NCBI GenBank assembly: GCA_934644965.1
Contig: CAKUDG010000021.1
Location: 1 to 64,000, forward strand
DNA: 64,000 nt
Origin: an uncultured Victivallales bacterium
Lineage (GTDB): Bacteria > Verrucomicrobiota > Lentisphaeria > Victivallales > UBA1829
Direction: 5' to 3'
The number at the start of each line of letters is the position of its first letter. Positions within the stretch are counted from its first letter, which is position 1. The position numbers were made by a program, and so were the translations under genes. Below the pieces are notes generated by a model. It was not told the DNA's origin. It did not search any database and saw only the letters and a program-made list of their open reading frames with translations. Of the stretch, positions 1 through 8,316 are shown piece after piece.

Positions 1-86
1 TTTCCTCAGACTGATTTTTTTGCCGTGCCCAAAGGGAAAATCATGATGTGGAGCTTTCCGCTCCCGGAGAGGAAAAAGGTGAAGGA
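1..86 (+). promoter_or_regulatory. Leader of first prepilin-like gene, near-identical to the leader at 942-1028
   Basis: This 5' leader recurs almost base for base at 942-1028, with one extra A in the later copy. It contains a small hairpin, GGAGC-TTTCC-GCTCC, at 50-64, and ends in a purine-rich AAGGTGAAGGA ribosome binding site just before an ATGATG double start. The promoter of this copy lies before the window. The near-identity of the leaders contrasts with the clear divergence of the coding regions they precede. Confidence 0.6.
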
Positions 87-875
87 ATGATGAAGCCGCT
101 TCCGCCGCTTCAGGCGTTGATGAAGAAACGCCGTGTCTGTGCTTTTACTTTGATCGAACTTCTGGTGGTGATTGCCGTCATTGCGCTTCTTGCGGCCATG
201 CTGATGCCTGCTCTGGGCAAGGCGAAAGAGACGGCAAGGAAAGCCTCCTGCGCAAGCAACCAGAAACAACTCGGGATGCTGAATGTTTCCTATTCAGGTG
301 ATTACGAATACTATATTCCCCACCTCATCTATATTCCCGGCAATTACAAGAGCATCTACTGGTATGAACTGATGGGGCAGCAACTGGGGTGGAAATCCTG
401 CGGGACTCAGGCACTGTACCGTCCGGGGGGACGTACGGAACCACGGACAAGCCCTTCGATTTTCATGTGTCCGAGCGGGGAATGGGGCGGCCACCAGGAT
501 GAGTTTTTTTATCAGTCGATCAGTTACTGCAGCAATGTTCCGCGCGTGAAAATGGATGAAACGCAGAATCTGGACAGCAACCGGGGAGCCAGGGTCCAGC
601 AGGTCAGGAAACCTGCGTCCAGACTTTTTCTTTACGATTCGGGATACGGTGATTACTATCTCCCCGGTGCAGGGAAAACGCCGGGCTGCACGACCAATCC
701 TTCCCATGTGTATGTTTCCCCCTACCTGAATGATTTTTATAACGGAAGACACGTCCGCTCCATCAACGGAGTGTTTTTTGACGGACACGTGGAAAATATC
801 GCTTCTGACACCGCATGGCGTCACAGGTCCCTCGGCGGGAGCAGTACAGAGAGCATGTTCAACATCTTAAAATGA
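87..875 (+). CDS. Prepilin-like protein with DUF1559-type C-terminus
   Basis: A type II/IV prepilin-like protein of about 262 residues. A short basic leader (MKKRRVCA) precedes F-TLIELLVVIAVIALLAAM, the prepilin peptidase cleavage and methylation site followed by the hydrophobic N-terminal helix. The rest is a soluble pseudopilin-type domain with Tyr/Gly-rich loops, ending in a NGRHVRSINGVFFDGHVE segment typical of this Lentisphaerota/Planctomycetota family. The start at 87 (or the adjacent ATG at 90) follows a good ribosome binding site; an upstream ATG at 48 has none. It heads a tandem array with the genes at 1029, 2207 and 3215. No secretion apparatus is adjacent, so its partner machinery and role (surface pilin-like protein) are inferred from the family only. 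Confidence 0.85.
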   Translation: MMKPLPPLQALMKKRRVCAFTLIELLVVIAVIALLAAMLMPALGKAKETARKASCASNQKQLGMLNVSYSGDYEYYIPHLIYIPGNYKSIYWYELMGQQLGWKSCGTQALYRPGGRTEPRTSPSIFMCPSGEWGGHQDEFFYQSISYCSNVPRVKMDETQNLDSNRGARVQQVRKPASRLFLYDSGYGDYYLPGAGKTPGCTTNPSHVYVSPYLNDFYNGRHVRSINGVFFDGHVENIASDTAWRHRSLGGSSTESMFNILK

Positions 876-911
876 AATGCCTTTTTTCCGGGACAAAGGA
901 ATTTTCCGCCC

Positions 912-940
912 TTGACAGAATAAGACTCTTCCTTTACTGT
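912..940 (+). promoter_or_regulatory. Predicted sigma-70-type promoter of the second prepilin-like gene
   Basis: A perfect TTGACA at 912-917 is followed after 17 bases by TACTGT at 935-940 (4 of 6 matches). It lies between the stop of the first gene and the duplicated leader at 942. Confidence 0.6.
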
Positions 941-1028
941 CTTTCCTCAGACTGATTTTTTTGCCGTGCCCAAAGGGAAAATCATGATGTGGAGCTTTCC
1001 GCTCCCGGAGAGGAAAAAAGGTGAAGGA

Positions 1029-1839
1029 ATGATGAAGGCGCTTCCGCTTCAGGTGTCGCAGAAGAAACGCCGTGTCTGTGCTTTTACTTTGATCGAACTT
1101 CTTGTGGTGATTGCGATTATTGCCATACTGGCGTCTTTGCTGATGCCCGCGCTGGGGAGGGCGAGAGAGACGGCAAAAAGAATCACCTGTTCCGCCAATC
1201 TGAAACAGATCGGCATGGCCAATATCACTTATGCCAATGATTTTCTGTATTATGTGCCGCGTTCCGTCGTTTTTACGGAATATATCTATTCCGGCCGGGA
1301 CACCTGGTACTGGTATGAGCTTCTAGGCTGGCAGCTCGGGTGGAAGAGATGCGGGACCATGGCCTCACTTTACCGCCCTTCAGGAAGGACGAATCCAAGG
1401 AACAGTCCTTCGATTTTCATGTGCCCGAACGGAAAATGGGCAACAAATATCGATGAGTTCTTTTACCAGGTTGTGAGCTACGGCTGCAATATCCCGTACA
1501 TCAACTTCAAACTGGAAGCGGCGGCGAACAACCGGGGCGCAAAAAACGACGCAGGTGCGGCATCCTTCCTCCAAAATTGCCCTCTTTGATGACGGGAATG
1601 GGAACTCCTATATCCCCGGCTCGGGGAGAACGCCGGGATGCACGACCAGTCCGGATTATATCTATGTGCAGGACCACCATGACGATTTTTACAACGGAAG
1701 GCATCTGCGTACCGTCAATACGCTTTTCTTTGACGGGCATGTGGAAACACTTTCCTCCGATACCGTCTGGGAACAGAGAAGGATCGGCGGAACCAATCCG
1801 GCTTCCAACACCAGCAGCATGTTTTCCGTCTTCAACTGA
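1029..1839 (+). pseudogene. Prepilin-like protein gene with a single-base frameshift
   Basis: Paralogue of the gene at 87, with the same leader, the same KKRRVCAFTLIELL start and the same body. The first frame runs 1029-1589 and ends in a short out-of-frame tail. The family C-terminus (RHPSSK...TPGCTTSP...FYNGRH...FFDGHVET...SMFSVFN) continues in the next frame up to 1839. The switch maps to the run of six A at 1541-1546: with five A the protein would read RGAK-TTQVRHPSSK, matching RGARVQQVRKPASR in the upstream copy. The gene is therefore either disrupted, read by slippage on the A run, or affected by a sequencing error. Joined, it would encode about 270 residues. Confidence 0.8.
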
Positions 1840-2050
1840 GGGTGCGGGATCTGTTTTTTCCCCTTTGTCTTTTTCCTGCATTTTCCTCCTCGTCCGAGTT
1901 CTTTCTCCGTTGTCTGCTGTCAGGGGAATATTCTTTTCATTCAACCTATACAGAATGTTCCTCTGCCTCCTCCTTTTTCCCCGCTTTTCCCCAGGGACTA
2001 TTCTCTTTTGAAACAGCGCTGCCCGGAAGAAAAAACTCCGGACGCGCCAC

Positions 2051-2079
2051 TTGACAAAATCCGGTATGGATGCTATTGC
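2051..2079 (+). promoter_or_regulatory. Predicted promoter of the third prepilin-like gene
   Basis: TTGACA at 2051-2056 is followed after 17 bases by TATTGC (2074-2079), a weak -10. It leaves an untranslated leader of about 120 bases before the ATG at 2207. This leader is not related to the one shared by the first two genes. Confidence 0.4.
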
Positions 2080-2206
2080 AATTGTTTAAAAATGATAGAT
2101 TTTATTCTTCTTCGATTCCGGCTCGGGAAACGGGATTGATTCTCGAGCCGCCTGTGCCTGAAAGGTGATGAAAGACAGAGCAACGTTGTAAACAGAGGGA
2201 ATAGTT

Positions 2207-2974
2207 ATGATGACGAAGCAACGCATTTCCAGTTTTACCCTGATCGAACTTCTGGTGGTGATTGCGATCATTGCCATTCTGGCGTCTTTGCTGATGCCCG
2301 CGTTGGGGAGGGCGAGAGAATCGGCAAAGAGAGTCTCCTGTACCGGCAATCAGAAACAGCTTGGCATGGTGAATATCACGTATGCAAACGATTATGAATA
2401 TTTTGTGCCGAATTATGTGATTATCAACGGGAATGCGAATTTTGCGAATGTGTTCTGGTATGAGCTGATGGGGAAGCAGCTGGGATGGAAGTCCTGCGGA
2501 TCGCCTCAGGCGCTGTATCGTCCGAGCGGGGCTGCGAAGAATCCTTCGGACCCGACCATTTTCTCCTGCCCCAGCGGGAAGTCATGGACGCGTGAGACTT
2601 ATTTCTATCAGACTGTAAATTGTCATTACCGTTGCAATGTTCCGGTGATCTGGATGGAAAAGCCAGCGGCTTCGGATACGCGCGGAGCAAGAGTTTCCCA
2701 GGTCAGATATCCTTCCTCCAAACTGTTTCTGTATGACTCCGGGAATGCCGATGCGTATCTGCCGGGGACGGGGAAAACTCCGGGATGCACGACCAGTCCG
2801 AGCAATTCGATGGTTTCACCTTACCTGGAAGACTTCTACAACGGTCGGCATGTCCGCACGATCAACGGACTGTTTTTTGACGGTCATGTGGAAAACATTG
2901 CCTCAGATACGGCGTGGCGGCACCGCGCCATCGGCACAAACAACAAGGCGAGCATGTTCTCCATTTTCAACTGA
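2207..2974 (+). CDS. Prepilin-like protein with DUF1559-type C-terminus
   Basis: Intact 255-residue member of the tandem family. The basic leader MTKQRISS is followed by F-TLIELLVVIAIIAILASL and then MPALGRARE-SAKRVSC. The middle carries the WYELMGKQLGWKSCG segment also present in the first two copies, and the end is FYNGRHVRTINGLFFDGHVEN followed by a short SMFSIFN tail. It is closer in the body to the genes at 87 and 1029 than to the one at 3215. The double ATGATG start at 2207/2210 leaves a three-base ambiguity. Function beyond being a prepilin peptidase substrate cannot be read from the sequence. Confidence 0.85.
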   Translation: MMTKQRISSFTLIELLVVIAIIAILASLLMPALGRARESAKRVSCTGNQKQLGMVNITYANDYEYFVPNYVIINGNANFANVFWYELMGKQLGWKSCGSPQALYRPSGAAKNPSDPTIFSCPSGKSWTRETYFYQTVNCHYRCNVPVIWMEKPAASDTRGARVSQVRYPSSKLFLYDSGNADAYLPGTGKTPGCTTSPSNSMVSPYLEDFYNGRHVRTINGLFFDGHVENIASDTAWRHRAIGTNNKASMFSIFN

Positions 2975-3135
2975 GGATGTGTCCTTTTTTGATTCCGTCA
3001 TGCTGACCGGGAAAGCTCCCCGCGGATCGGGGAAAATGGTCTGTTCTGTATTTTCCAGCGCGAAAGGTCAATCATAAGAGAAAGAAGTTTTTGTTGTTTT
3101 TATGTAAAACAGGATTTCCGCTGCTGCTTTCTTTC

Positions 3136-3164
3136 TTGACATGGAAAATCTTATAAGTTATATT
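3136..3164 (+). promoter_or_regulatory. Strong sigma-70-type promoter of the fourth prepilin-like gene
   Basis: TTGACA at 3136-3141, a 17-base spacer and TATATT at 3159-3164. Transcription should start near 3171, about 44 bases before the ATG at 3215, which is preceded by GGAGG. Confidence 0.75.
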
Positions 3165-3214
3165 CCTGTTTTGCAAGACCGTCTGCTCAGAAAAAATCAG
3201 GGAGGATTCCAGAG

Positions 3215-4001
3215 ATGAGAACACGTCAATTTCAATTCACATTGATTGAACTTCTGAGCGTCATTGCGATCATTGCGATTCTGGCTTCTTTGCTGATGCC
3301 TGCTCTGGGAAAAGCCAAAGAAACCGCCAAACGGGTGCAGTGCATGGGGAATCTGAAGAATATTTCCCTGCTGGACTTCGGATACATGGAGTCCTATTAC
3401 GGATATGTGACTCCCCACTGGAACACCTCCCGTATCAATCCTTATTACGGCACAGCCAGAACCGAATGGCAGGAAAGCATCCGCTACGAATATGACTCCA
3501 TGCATGGAATCGCAATCAATTCCAGCACGAAAGTTCCGAAATTCATGAGATGTCCGAACGGTATTACCAAAGGGGTTTCTCTCTTTTATCAGGAGACCCA
3601 TTACGGCGCCTTGCATATGAATTCGAGCATACAACCAGGGGCCTGGCATGGGATCCGGATATCCGAAATCAAAAAGCCGTCCAGCCGTTCCGGGCTGATG
3701 GTTTTCTGCAACTACAATTCCCGTTTCAACAATGTGATTGGACCTGCGCGCTATCTTCCGGGAGTCGGGATTTCCAAAAATCCCACCATTGCGGGATATG
3801 TGTCCAGCGGCATTGCCAGTTTTACCGGAGAATCTGGCATGCTCCAGTTGAAGGACATGATGTACGGGCGTCACCAGAATATGGTCAATATCACCTTCTT
3901 ATGATGGGCATTTGGAATCCTGGAACTCTCTGGATGCGGGGGATCATTACTATTGCAAGTCAAACACGGATCCCGCCCGGATTTTCAACACTCAGCTCTG
4001 A
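3215..4001 (+). pseudogene. Prepilin-like protein gene with a frameshift inside the DGH motif
   Basis: Fourth array member, the most diverged of the four. GGAGG lies upstream of ATG 3215, and the protein begins MRTRQFQF-TLIELLSVIAIIAILASL. The uninterrupted frame stops at 3904 right after MVNITFL. Removing one T from TTCTTAT at 3896-3902 would restore TFYDGHLESWNS and continue through DPARIFNTQL to a stop at 3999-4001. Since the DGH motif is where all relatives continue, the frame break is almost certainly a single-base insertion rather than a natural end. The 229-residue product as it stands lacks the last 30 or so residues of the family. Confidence 0.75.
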
Positions 4002-4405
4002 TTCGCGATTTTTTCCCCTTTTCTTTCCTTTGCAAGAGGAGGGGTGATTCCTTTTTCCCCCCGATTGATATTCCTCACGGGGGAATGAAACTTTCTTTAC
4101 ACCCCCCGCATTCCTTCCTTCAGATCCGGCCTGAAGGGAGGAGAAGGGGAGGGAGAGCCGTTTTTTTCCTGAAATTCTGAATGGAAGAAAAGCGTCTCTC
4201 TGAAGTCGTTTTCTCCTCACTTTCCGTATCTTATTCTGTTCTTTCCTCATTTCCCCCTTCCGGAGGAATTTTCTCCGCTTTTTCCAGTTTAACAAAAAAC
4301 TAATTTCCCTTTCACCGAATCGCAACAAACGGGATTTATATTGCAGAAAGTGAAGAGGGAAATGGATTCCTGAATTCAGAACGCTCAATAGTTTCAGGAG
4401 GAAGC
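4002..4405. other. Intergenic region before pstS
   Basis: About 400 bases with no gene I can support. It is rich in C/T and A/G tracts. A TATATT at 4337-4342 could be the -10 of the phosphate operon, but there is no convincing -35 at 17 bases, as might be expected for an activator-dependent promoter. I looked for a pair of CTGTCAT-like Pho boxes upstream of it and saw only a weak CTTTCAC at 4309-4315. Confidence 0.4.
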
Positions 4406-5485
4406 GTGAGAATCATTCTGACAGCGTATGCGGCAGTCATCATTCTGATTGCCGCCGGAATTCTGTGGGGGGTGCTGCCGTCGGCATCCGGAGAAGAAGA
4501 GACTGGGGAAATCATCACACTCAACGGAGCGGGCGCCACATTTCCGTCGCCTGTCTACCGGGTCTGGGCCTACAAATATACGGAAATCCGGGAGGGAGAA
4601 GTCCGGGTGAATTATCAGGGGCTGGGATCCGGTGCGGGGATCAATCAGATCCGTTCGGGAACAGTGGATTTTGCAGGGACGGATCATCCCCTTGGAGCAG
4701 ACGTTCTGGAAAAGGAGGGCCTGTTTCAGTTCCCCATGCTGACCGGAGGAGTGGTGGTGATAGTGAATCTTCCTGGGATCGGAAATCATGAACTGAAGCT
4801 GGATCCTGATGTTCTTGCGGGGATTTATCTTGGGAAAATCCGTCAATGGGATGATCCGGCAATCCGGGCATTGAATCCGGACTTGAAACTGCCGTCTTTG
4901 AAAATCACCGTGATCCGGCGTTCCGACAGTTCCGGAACAAGTTTCATCTTTACCGACTATCTGAGCCGTGTTTCAAAGGAATGGGCGGAAGAAGTCGGCC
5001 GTGGATCCGCCGTGAAATGGCCGCTTGGTCTCGGCGGACAGAAGAACCCCGGAGTCTGCAACAACGTCAGCCGGATCCGCGGCGCCATCGGATATACGGA
5101 ATACACTTACGCCTCCGAAGGGGGCCTCAGCTGCGTCCGGCTGAAGAACCGATCCGGACAGTTCGTGAAGGCGGAGCCGGATTCTTTCCGCGCCGCCGCC
5201 GCAAACGCGGACTGGAGGAATGCGCCGGGTTTTTGCATGAATCTCAATGACATGCCGGGAGAAACGGCATGGCCCATTGTCGGGGTCACCTATCTTCTGG
5301 TGAGGAAGCATTCTCCGGAGAAGAGCCGCCGCGACGCACTTTTCCGCTATTTCAACTGGTGTTTTCAATCCGGAGCTGCAAGTGCGGAAAAGCTCAAATA
5401 TGTCCCGCTTCCGGATTTTCTATGCGATCTGATCCGGACGGAATGGGAGCGTCAGGCCGGAAAAAGAGAGCAGGTGACGCCATGA
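4406..5485 (+). CDS. pstS: Phosphate ABC transporter substrate-binding protein PstS
   Basis: Periplasmic phosphate receptor delivering Pi to PstCAB. Starts at GTG 4406 behind AGGAGG. A hydrophobic N-terminal segment (about residues 5-25) serves as signal peptide; no lipobox cysteine is visible. Family signatures are GAGATFPSPVYR near residue 45, GSGAGI, a TDHPL version of the usual SD-x-PL phosphate loop, and RRSDSSGTSFIFTDYL near residue 170, the main phosphate-binding loop. Length (359 residues) is normal. It overlaps pstC by the four bases ATGA, so the two are translationally coupled. As first gene of pst-pho it should be induced by phosphate limitation through the PhoB encoded downstream. 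Confidence 0.93.
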   Translation: MRIILTAYAAVIILIAAGILWGVLPSASGEEETGEIITLNGAGATFPSPVYRVWAYKYTEIREGEVRVNYQGLGSGAGINQIRSGTVDFAGTDHPLGADVLEKEGLFQFPMLTGGVVVIVNLPGIGNHELKLDPDVLAGIYLGKIRQWDDPAIRALNPDLKLPSLKITVIRRSDSSGTSFIFTDYLSRVSKEWAEEVGRGSAVKWPLGLGGQKNPGVCNNVSRIRGAIGYTEYTYASEGGLSCVRLKNRSGQFVKAEPDSFRAAAANADWRNAPGFCMNLNDMPGETAWPIVGVTYLLVRKHSPEKSRRDALFRYFNWCFQSGAASAEKLKYVPLPDFLCDLIRTEWERQAGKREQVTP

Positions 5486-6504
5486 AGAAGAGGATTCCCG
5501 GTTTCAGATTCAGTTTTTGCGGAATGAAATGCCGGAGAGGAGAAGGGGCATTTTCAGGAGCTTTTTCCGCAGTCTCATTTTCAGACAGATCGTTCCGGAT
5601 TCTGGCATTCTGTTCTGCATTTCTGATTCTTCTTCTGACGGCGGGCTTTTTCCTCCAGATGGGGATCGGCTCGTACCCCGCCTGGGAAAAATTCGGTATT
5701 TCCATGATCTGGTCCTGTGAATGGGACCCGGAGGCGGGGCGCTGCGGAGTGCTTCCCGCCATTGCGGGGACGCTTCTGACATCCGCTCTGGCCATGGTGA
5801 TTGCCGTTCCTGCTGCATTTGTCACGGCGTTCTGCCTGACGGAGGCGCCTCCGTATGTCGGCGCCGTACTCGGCTGCGCCCTGGACCTCCTTGCGGCGAT
5901 TCCAAGCATCATTTACGGGATGTGGGGACTCTTTGTGCTTGCGCCCCTGATGCAGAACCATGTGCAGGTGTTTCTGGCGGAGACGCTCAAACTCAAGGAT
6001 CTCCCCTTTGTCGGAGAGCCCGGCAGCGGATTCGGATTTCTGACGGCGGGTCTGATTCTGGCTCTCATGATTCTACCCTATATATCCGCCGTCATGCGCG
6101 ATGTTTTCCGCATGACTCCTCCGATGCTTCGGGAATCGGCCTTCGGGATCGGGTGCACCCGCTGGGAAACCGCGCTGGACATTGTGATGAAACACGGGGC
6201 CAGAGGCGTGGCGGGAGGAGTGTTCATCGGACTGGGCCGCGCTCTCGGAGAAACCATGGCGGTGCTCTTTGTCATCGGGAACATCCCGCTTCTTCCCGAT
6301 TCCCTTTTTTCCTGCGGGAGTACCATTGCATCCACGATTGCCAACAATTTCGCAGAAGCGGACGGGATTCAGCGGAACGCCCTGTTCGCCCTGGGCTTGA
6401 TTCTGCTCCTGATGTCTTTCGGTGCGCAGATCCTGGCGCAGTACTGGCTCACGAGGAGCTTTGCCCCGGAAGGAAAGATGAAAAGAAGGAGTACAAAGGG
6501 ATGA
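5482..6504 (+). CDS. pstC: Phosphate ABC transporter permease PstC
   Basis: Inner-membrane permease subunit of the Pst phosphate importer, pairing with PstA. The start at 5482 is within the ATGA overlap with pstS and gives 340 residues. About six hydrophobic segments are visible; the first (around residues 35-55) follows a basic cytoplasmic tail. The inner-membrane component motif appears as IGLGRALGETMAVLFVIGN near residue 250, with an EAA-like loop (SAFGIGCTRWETALDIV) just before it that contacts PstB. Located between pstS and pstA in the standard order. Confidence 0.92.
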   Translation: MKKRIPGFRFSFCGMKCRRGEGAFSGAFSAVSFSDRSFRILAFCSAFLILLLTAGFFLQMGIGSYPAWEKFGISMIWSCEWDPEAGRCGVLPAIAGTLLTSALAMVIAVPAAFVTAFCLTEAPPYVGAVLGCALDLLAAIPSIIYGMWGLFVLAPLMQNHVQVFLAETLKLKDLPFVGEPGSGFGFLTAGLILALMILPYISAVMRDVFRMTPPMLRESAFGIGCTRWETALDIVMKHGARGVAGGVFIGLGRALGETMAVLFVIGNIPLLPDSLFSCGSTIASTIANNFAEADGIQRNALFALGLILLLMSFGAQILAQYWLTRSFAPEGKMKRRSTKG

Positions 6505-6532
6505 TTTCTGAAGCAGGAAAGATGAAGAAAAG

Positions 6533-7387
6533 ATGAAAAAAAGAGGAATTCTTTTCAGAAAACTGACGGATTTGATTGCCCGCGGACTGGCTTATGCCGT
6601 TCTCGGCTTGTCGGTCGGAGCAATGTTCTGGATTCTGGCAGACGTGTTTCACTATGGATGCGGAGAACTCTCATTTACCTTTTTTCTTGAACCCAGCAAA
6701 CCGTTCGGGATGGAGGATTCCGGAATTGCCAACGCTCTCCTCGGGACGCTTCTGATCACGTCCGGAGCCGTGGCAGTCGCCTTGCCGGCGGGACTGCTTG
6801 CGGGAATTTATCTGGCGGAATTTGCGAAGGGGACCAGAATGGGGGCTGTCATCCGCTTTTCCGGCAATGTCATGATGGGGATTCCCTCGATTCTTGCGGG
6901 ACTTTTTATCTATGCGATATGGGTGGTGCCGCAGGGAAGCTTTTCCGGACTGGCGGGGTCGCTTTCTCTTGCGGTCATCATGTTTCCGCTGGTGATGCGC
7001 AATACGGAGGAAATTCTCGGGATGGTTCCGGATTCGCTGAGAGAATCGGCGCTGGCGCTGGGAATGAGCCGGATGAGGGCGATTGTGTGCATCGTCTGCC
7101 GGAGTGCGCGGAACGGATTGATGACCGGTGTGCTCCTGTCGCTCGCCCGTGTTGCGGGAGAGACCGCTCCGCTGCTCTTTACGGCACTCTGGAGCGACGG
7201 ATGGCCGAAGGGGTATTTCACGGAACCCACATCCAATCTTCCCGTCCTGATCACGGAATATATGACGAATTCGCCGTTTGAGGAAATGCACCGGATCGGA
7301 TGGGCCGCGGCGCTGGTAGTGACAATATTGATATTGATTCTTAATTTATTATGCAGAATCTGCTTCAGGGAGAAGAAACATGTCTGA
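6533..7387 (+). CDS. pstA: Phosphate ABC transporter permease PstA
   Basis: Second permease subunit of the phosphate importer, 284 residues with six predicted membrane helices. The EAA-type loop is visible as ESALALGMSRMRAIVCIV near residue 170, followed by SLARVAGETAPLLFTA, the PstA-characteristic segment. It starts 28 bases after pstC, and its 3' end overlaps the pstB start by eight bases, implying coupled translation with the ATPase. Confidence 0.92.
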   Translation: MKKRGILFRKLTDLIARGLAYAVLGLSVGAMFWILADVFHYGCGELSFTFFLEPSKPFGMEDSGIANALLGTLLITSGAVAVALPAGLLAGIYLAEFAKGTRMGAVIRFSGNVMMGIPSILAGLFIYAIWVVPQGSFSGLAGSLSLAVIMFPLVMRNTEEILGMVPDSLRESALALGMSRMRAIVCIVCRSARNGLMTGVLLSLARVAGETAPLLFTALWSDGWPKGYFTEPTSNLPVLITEYMTNSPFEEMHRIGWAAALVVTILILILNLLCRICFREKKHV

Positions 7388-8186
7388 TACGGGAAAAGAA
7401 GCTTTTCCAGCCCTCCTGCCGTCTTCCCGCGGGAAGATCAAACTTTCCGCGCGCAAGGTCAACTTCTACTACGGAAAGCATCAGGCGCTTTTCGACAACA
7501 ATCTGGATCTGGAGGAAGGAAGCATCACCGCTGTGATCGGGCCTTCCGGATGCGGGAAATCCACCCATATCCGGATTTACAACCGCATTTACGAACTGTA
7601 CCGGGGGCAGCGTGCCGAAGGGGAAGTCATTGTCGATGGAGTGAACATTCTGGGGCCCGGAGTCGAACTGCTGGAACTGCGCAGGAAAATCGGCATGATT
7701 TTTCAGAAGCCGACCCCTTTCCCCATGTCGGTCTTCGACAATATCGCCTATCCGCTCCGTCTTCACTTCAAGCTTTCCCGTTCCGAGATTGCGGACCGGG
7801 TGGAAGCCGCCCTGCGCGGCGCTTCCCTCTGGGAGGAAGTGAAACACAAGCTCCGGGACAGCGGCCAGGCTCTTTCCGGAGGTCAGCAGCAGCGTCTCTG
7901 CATTGCCCGGGCCCTTGCCGCCGAACCGGAAATCCTGCTCATGGATGAACCCACTTCCGCCATCGACCCGGTGGCGACTCTGAAAATCGAGGAACTGCTC
8001 TTTGAACTCAAAAAACGCTTCACGATTCTGATTGTGACTCACAATATGCAGCAGGCCGCCCGGATTTCCGACTACACCGCCTTTTTCCATCAGGGAAGAA
8101 TCCTGGAGTTTGACCGTACGGATAAACTCTTCACCAATCCCGGCCATCCCAAAACCGAGGAGTACATTACCGGACGCTTCGGCTGA
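7380..8186 (+). CDS. pstB: Phosphate ABC transporter ATP-binding protein PstB
   Basis: ATPase that powers phosphate import. Walker A is GPSGCGKST near residue 56, the Q-loop lies in IFQKPTPFPMSVFDNI, the ABC signature is LSGGQQQRLCIARALA near residue 165, and Walker B plus D-loop are LLMDEPTSAID. The switch histidine follows in IVTHNMQQA. After Walker A the sequence reads HIRIYNRIYEL where most PstB proteins have a Phe/Leu-rich FLRTLNRMNDL, a mild divergence. A 30-residue N-terminal extension precedes the core; total length 268 is normal. Confidence 0.93.
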   Translation: MSDTGKEAFPALLPSSRGKIKLSARKVNFYYGKHQALFDNNLDLEEGSITAVIGPSGCGKSTHIRIYNRIYELYRGQRAEGEVIVDGVNILGPGVELLELRRKIGMIFQKPTPFPMSVFDNIAYPLRLHFKLSRSEIADRVEAALRGASLWEEVKHKLRDSGQALSGGQQQRLCIARALAAEPEILLMDEPTSAIDPVATLKIEELLFELKKRFTILIVTHNMQQAARISDYTAFFHQGRILEFDRTDKLFTNPGHPKTEEYITGRFG

Positions 8187-8316
8187 TGAACGCCTTTGCC
8201 CACCCCAGCAGGGGATGCTTTTCCCGCGACTCTTGAGGATTTCAAAGGCAGAAACAGAAAAATAAGAAAACAAGAACAATGGAAAACAGGGAACAGATAC
8301 AGAAGGAACTGAGTCT

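Noticed and set aside
4300..4345. Possible Pho box before pstS
   Set aside because: Only one weak CTTTCAC element; the required direct repeat is not there.
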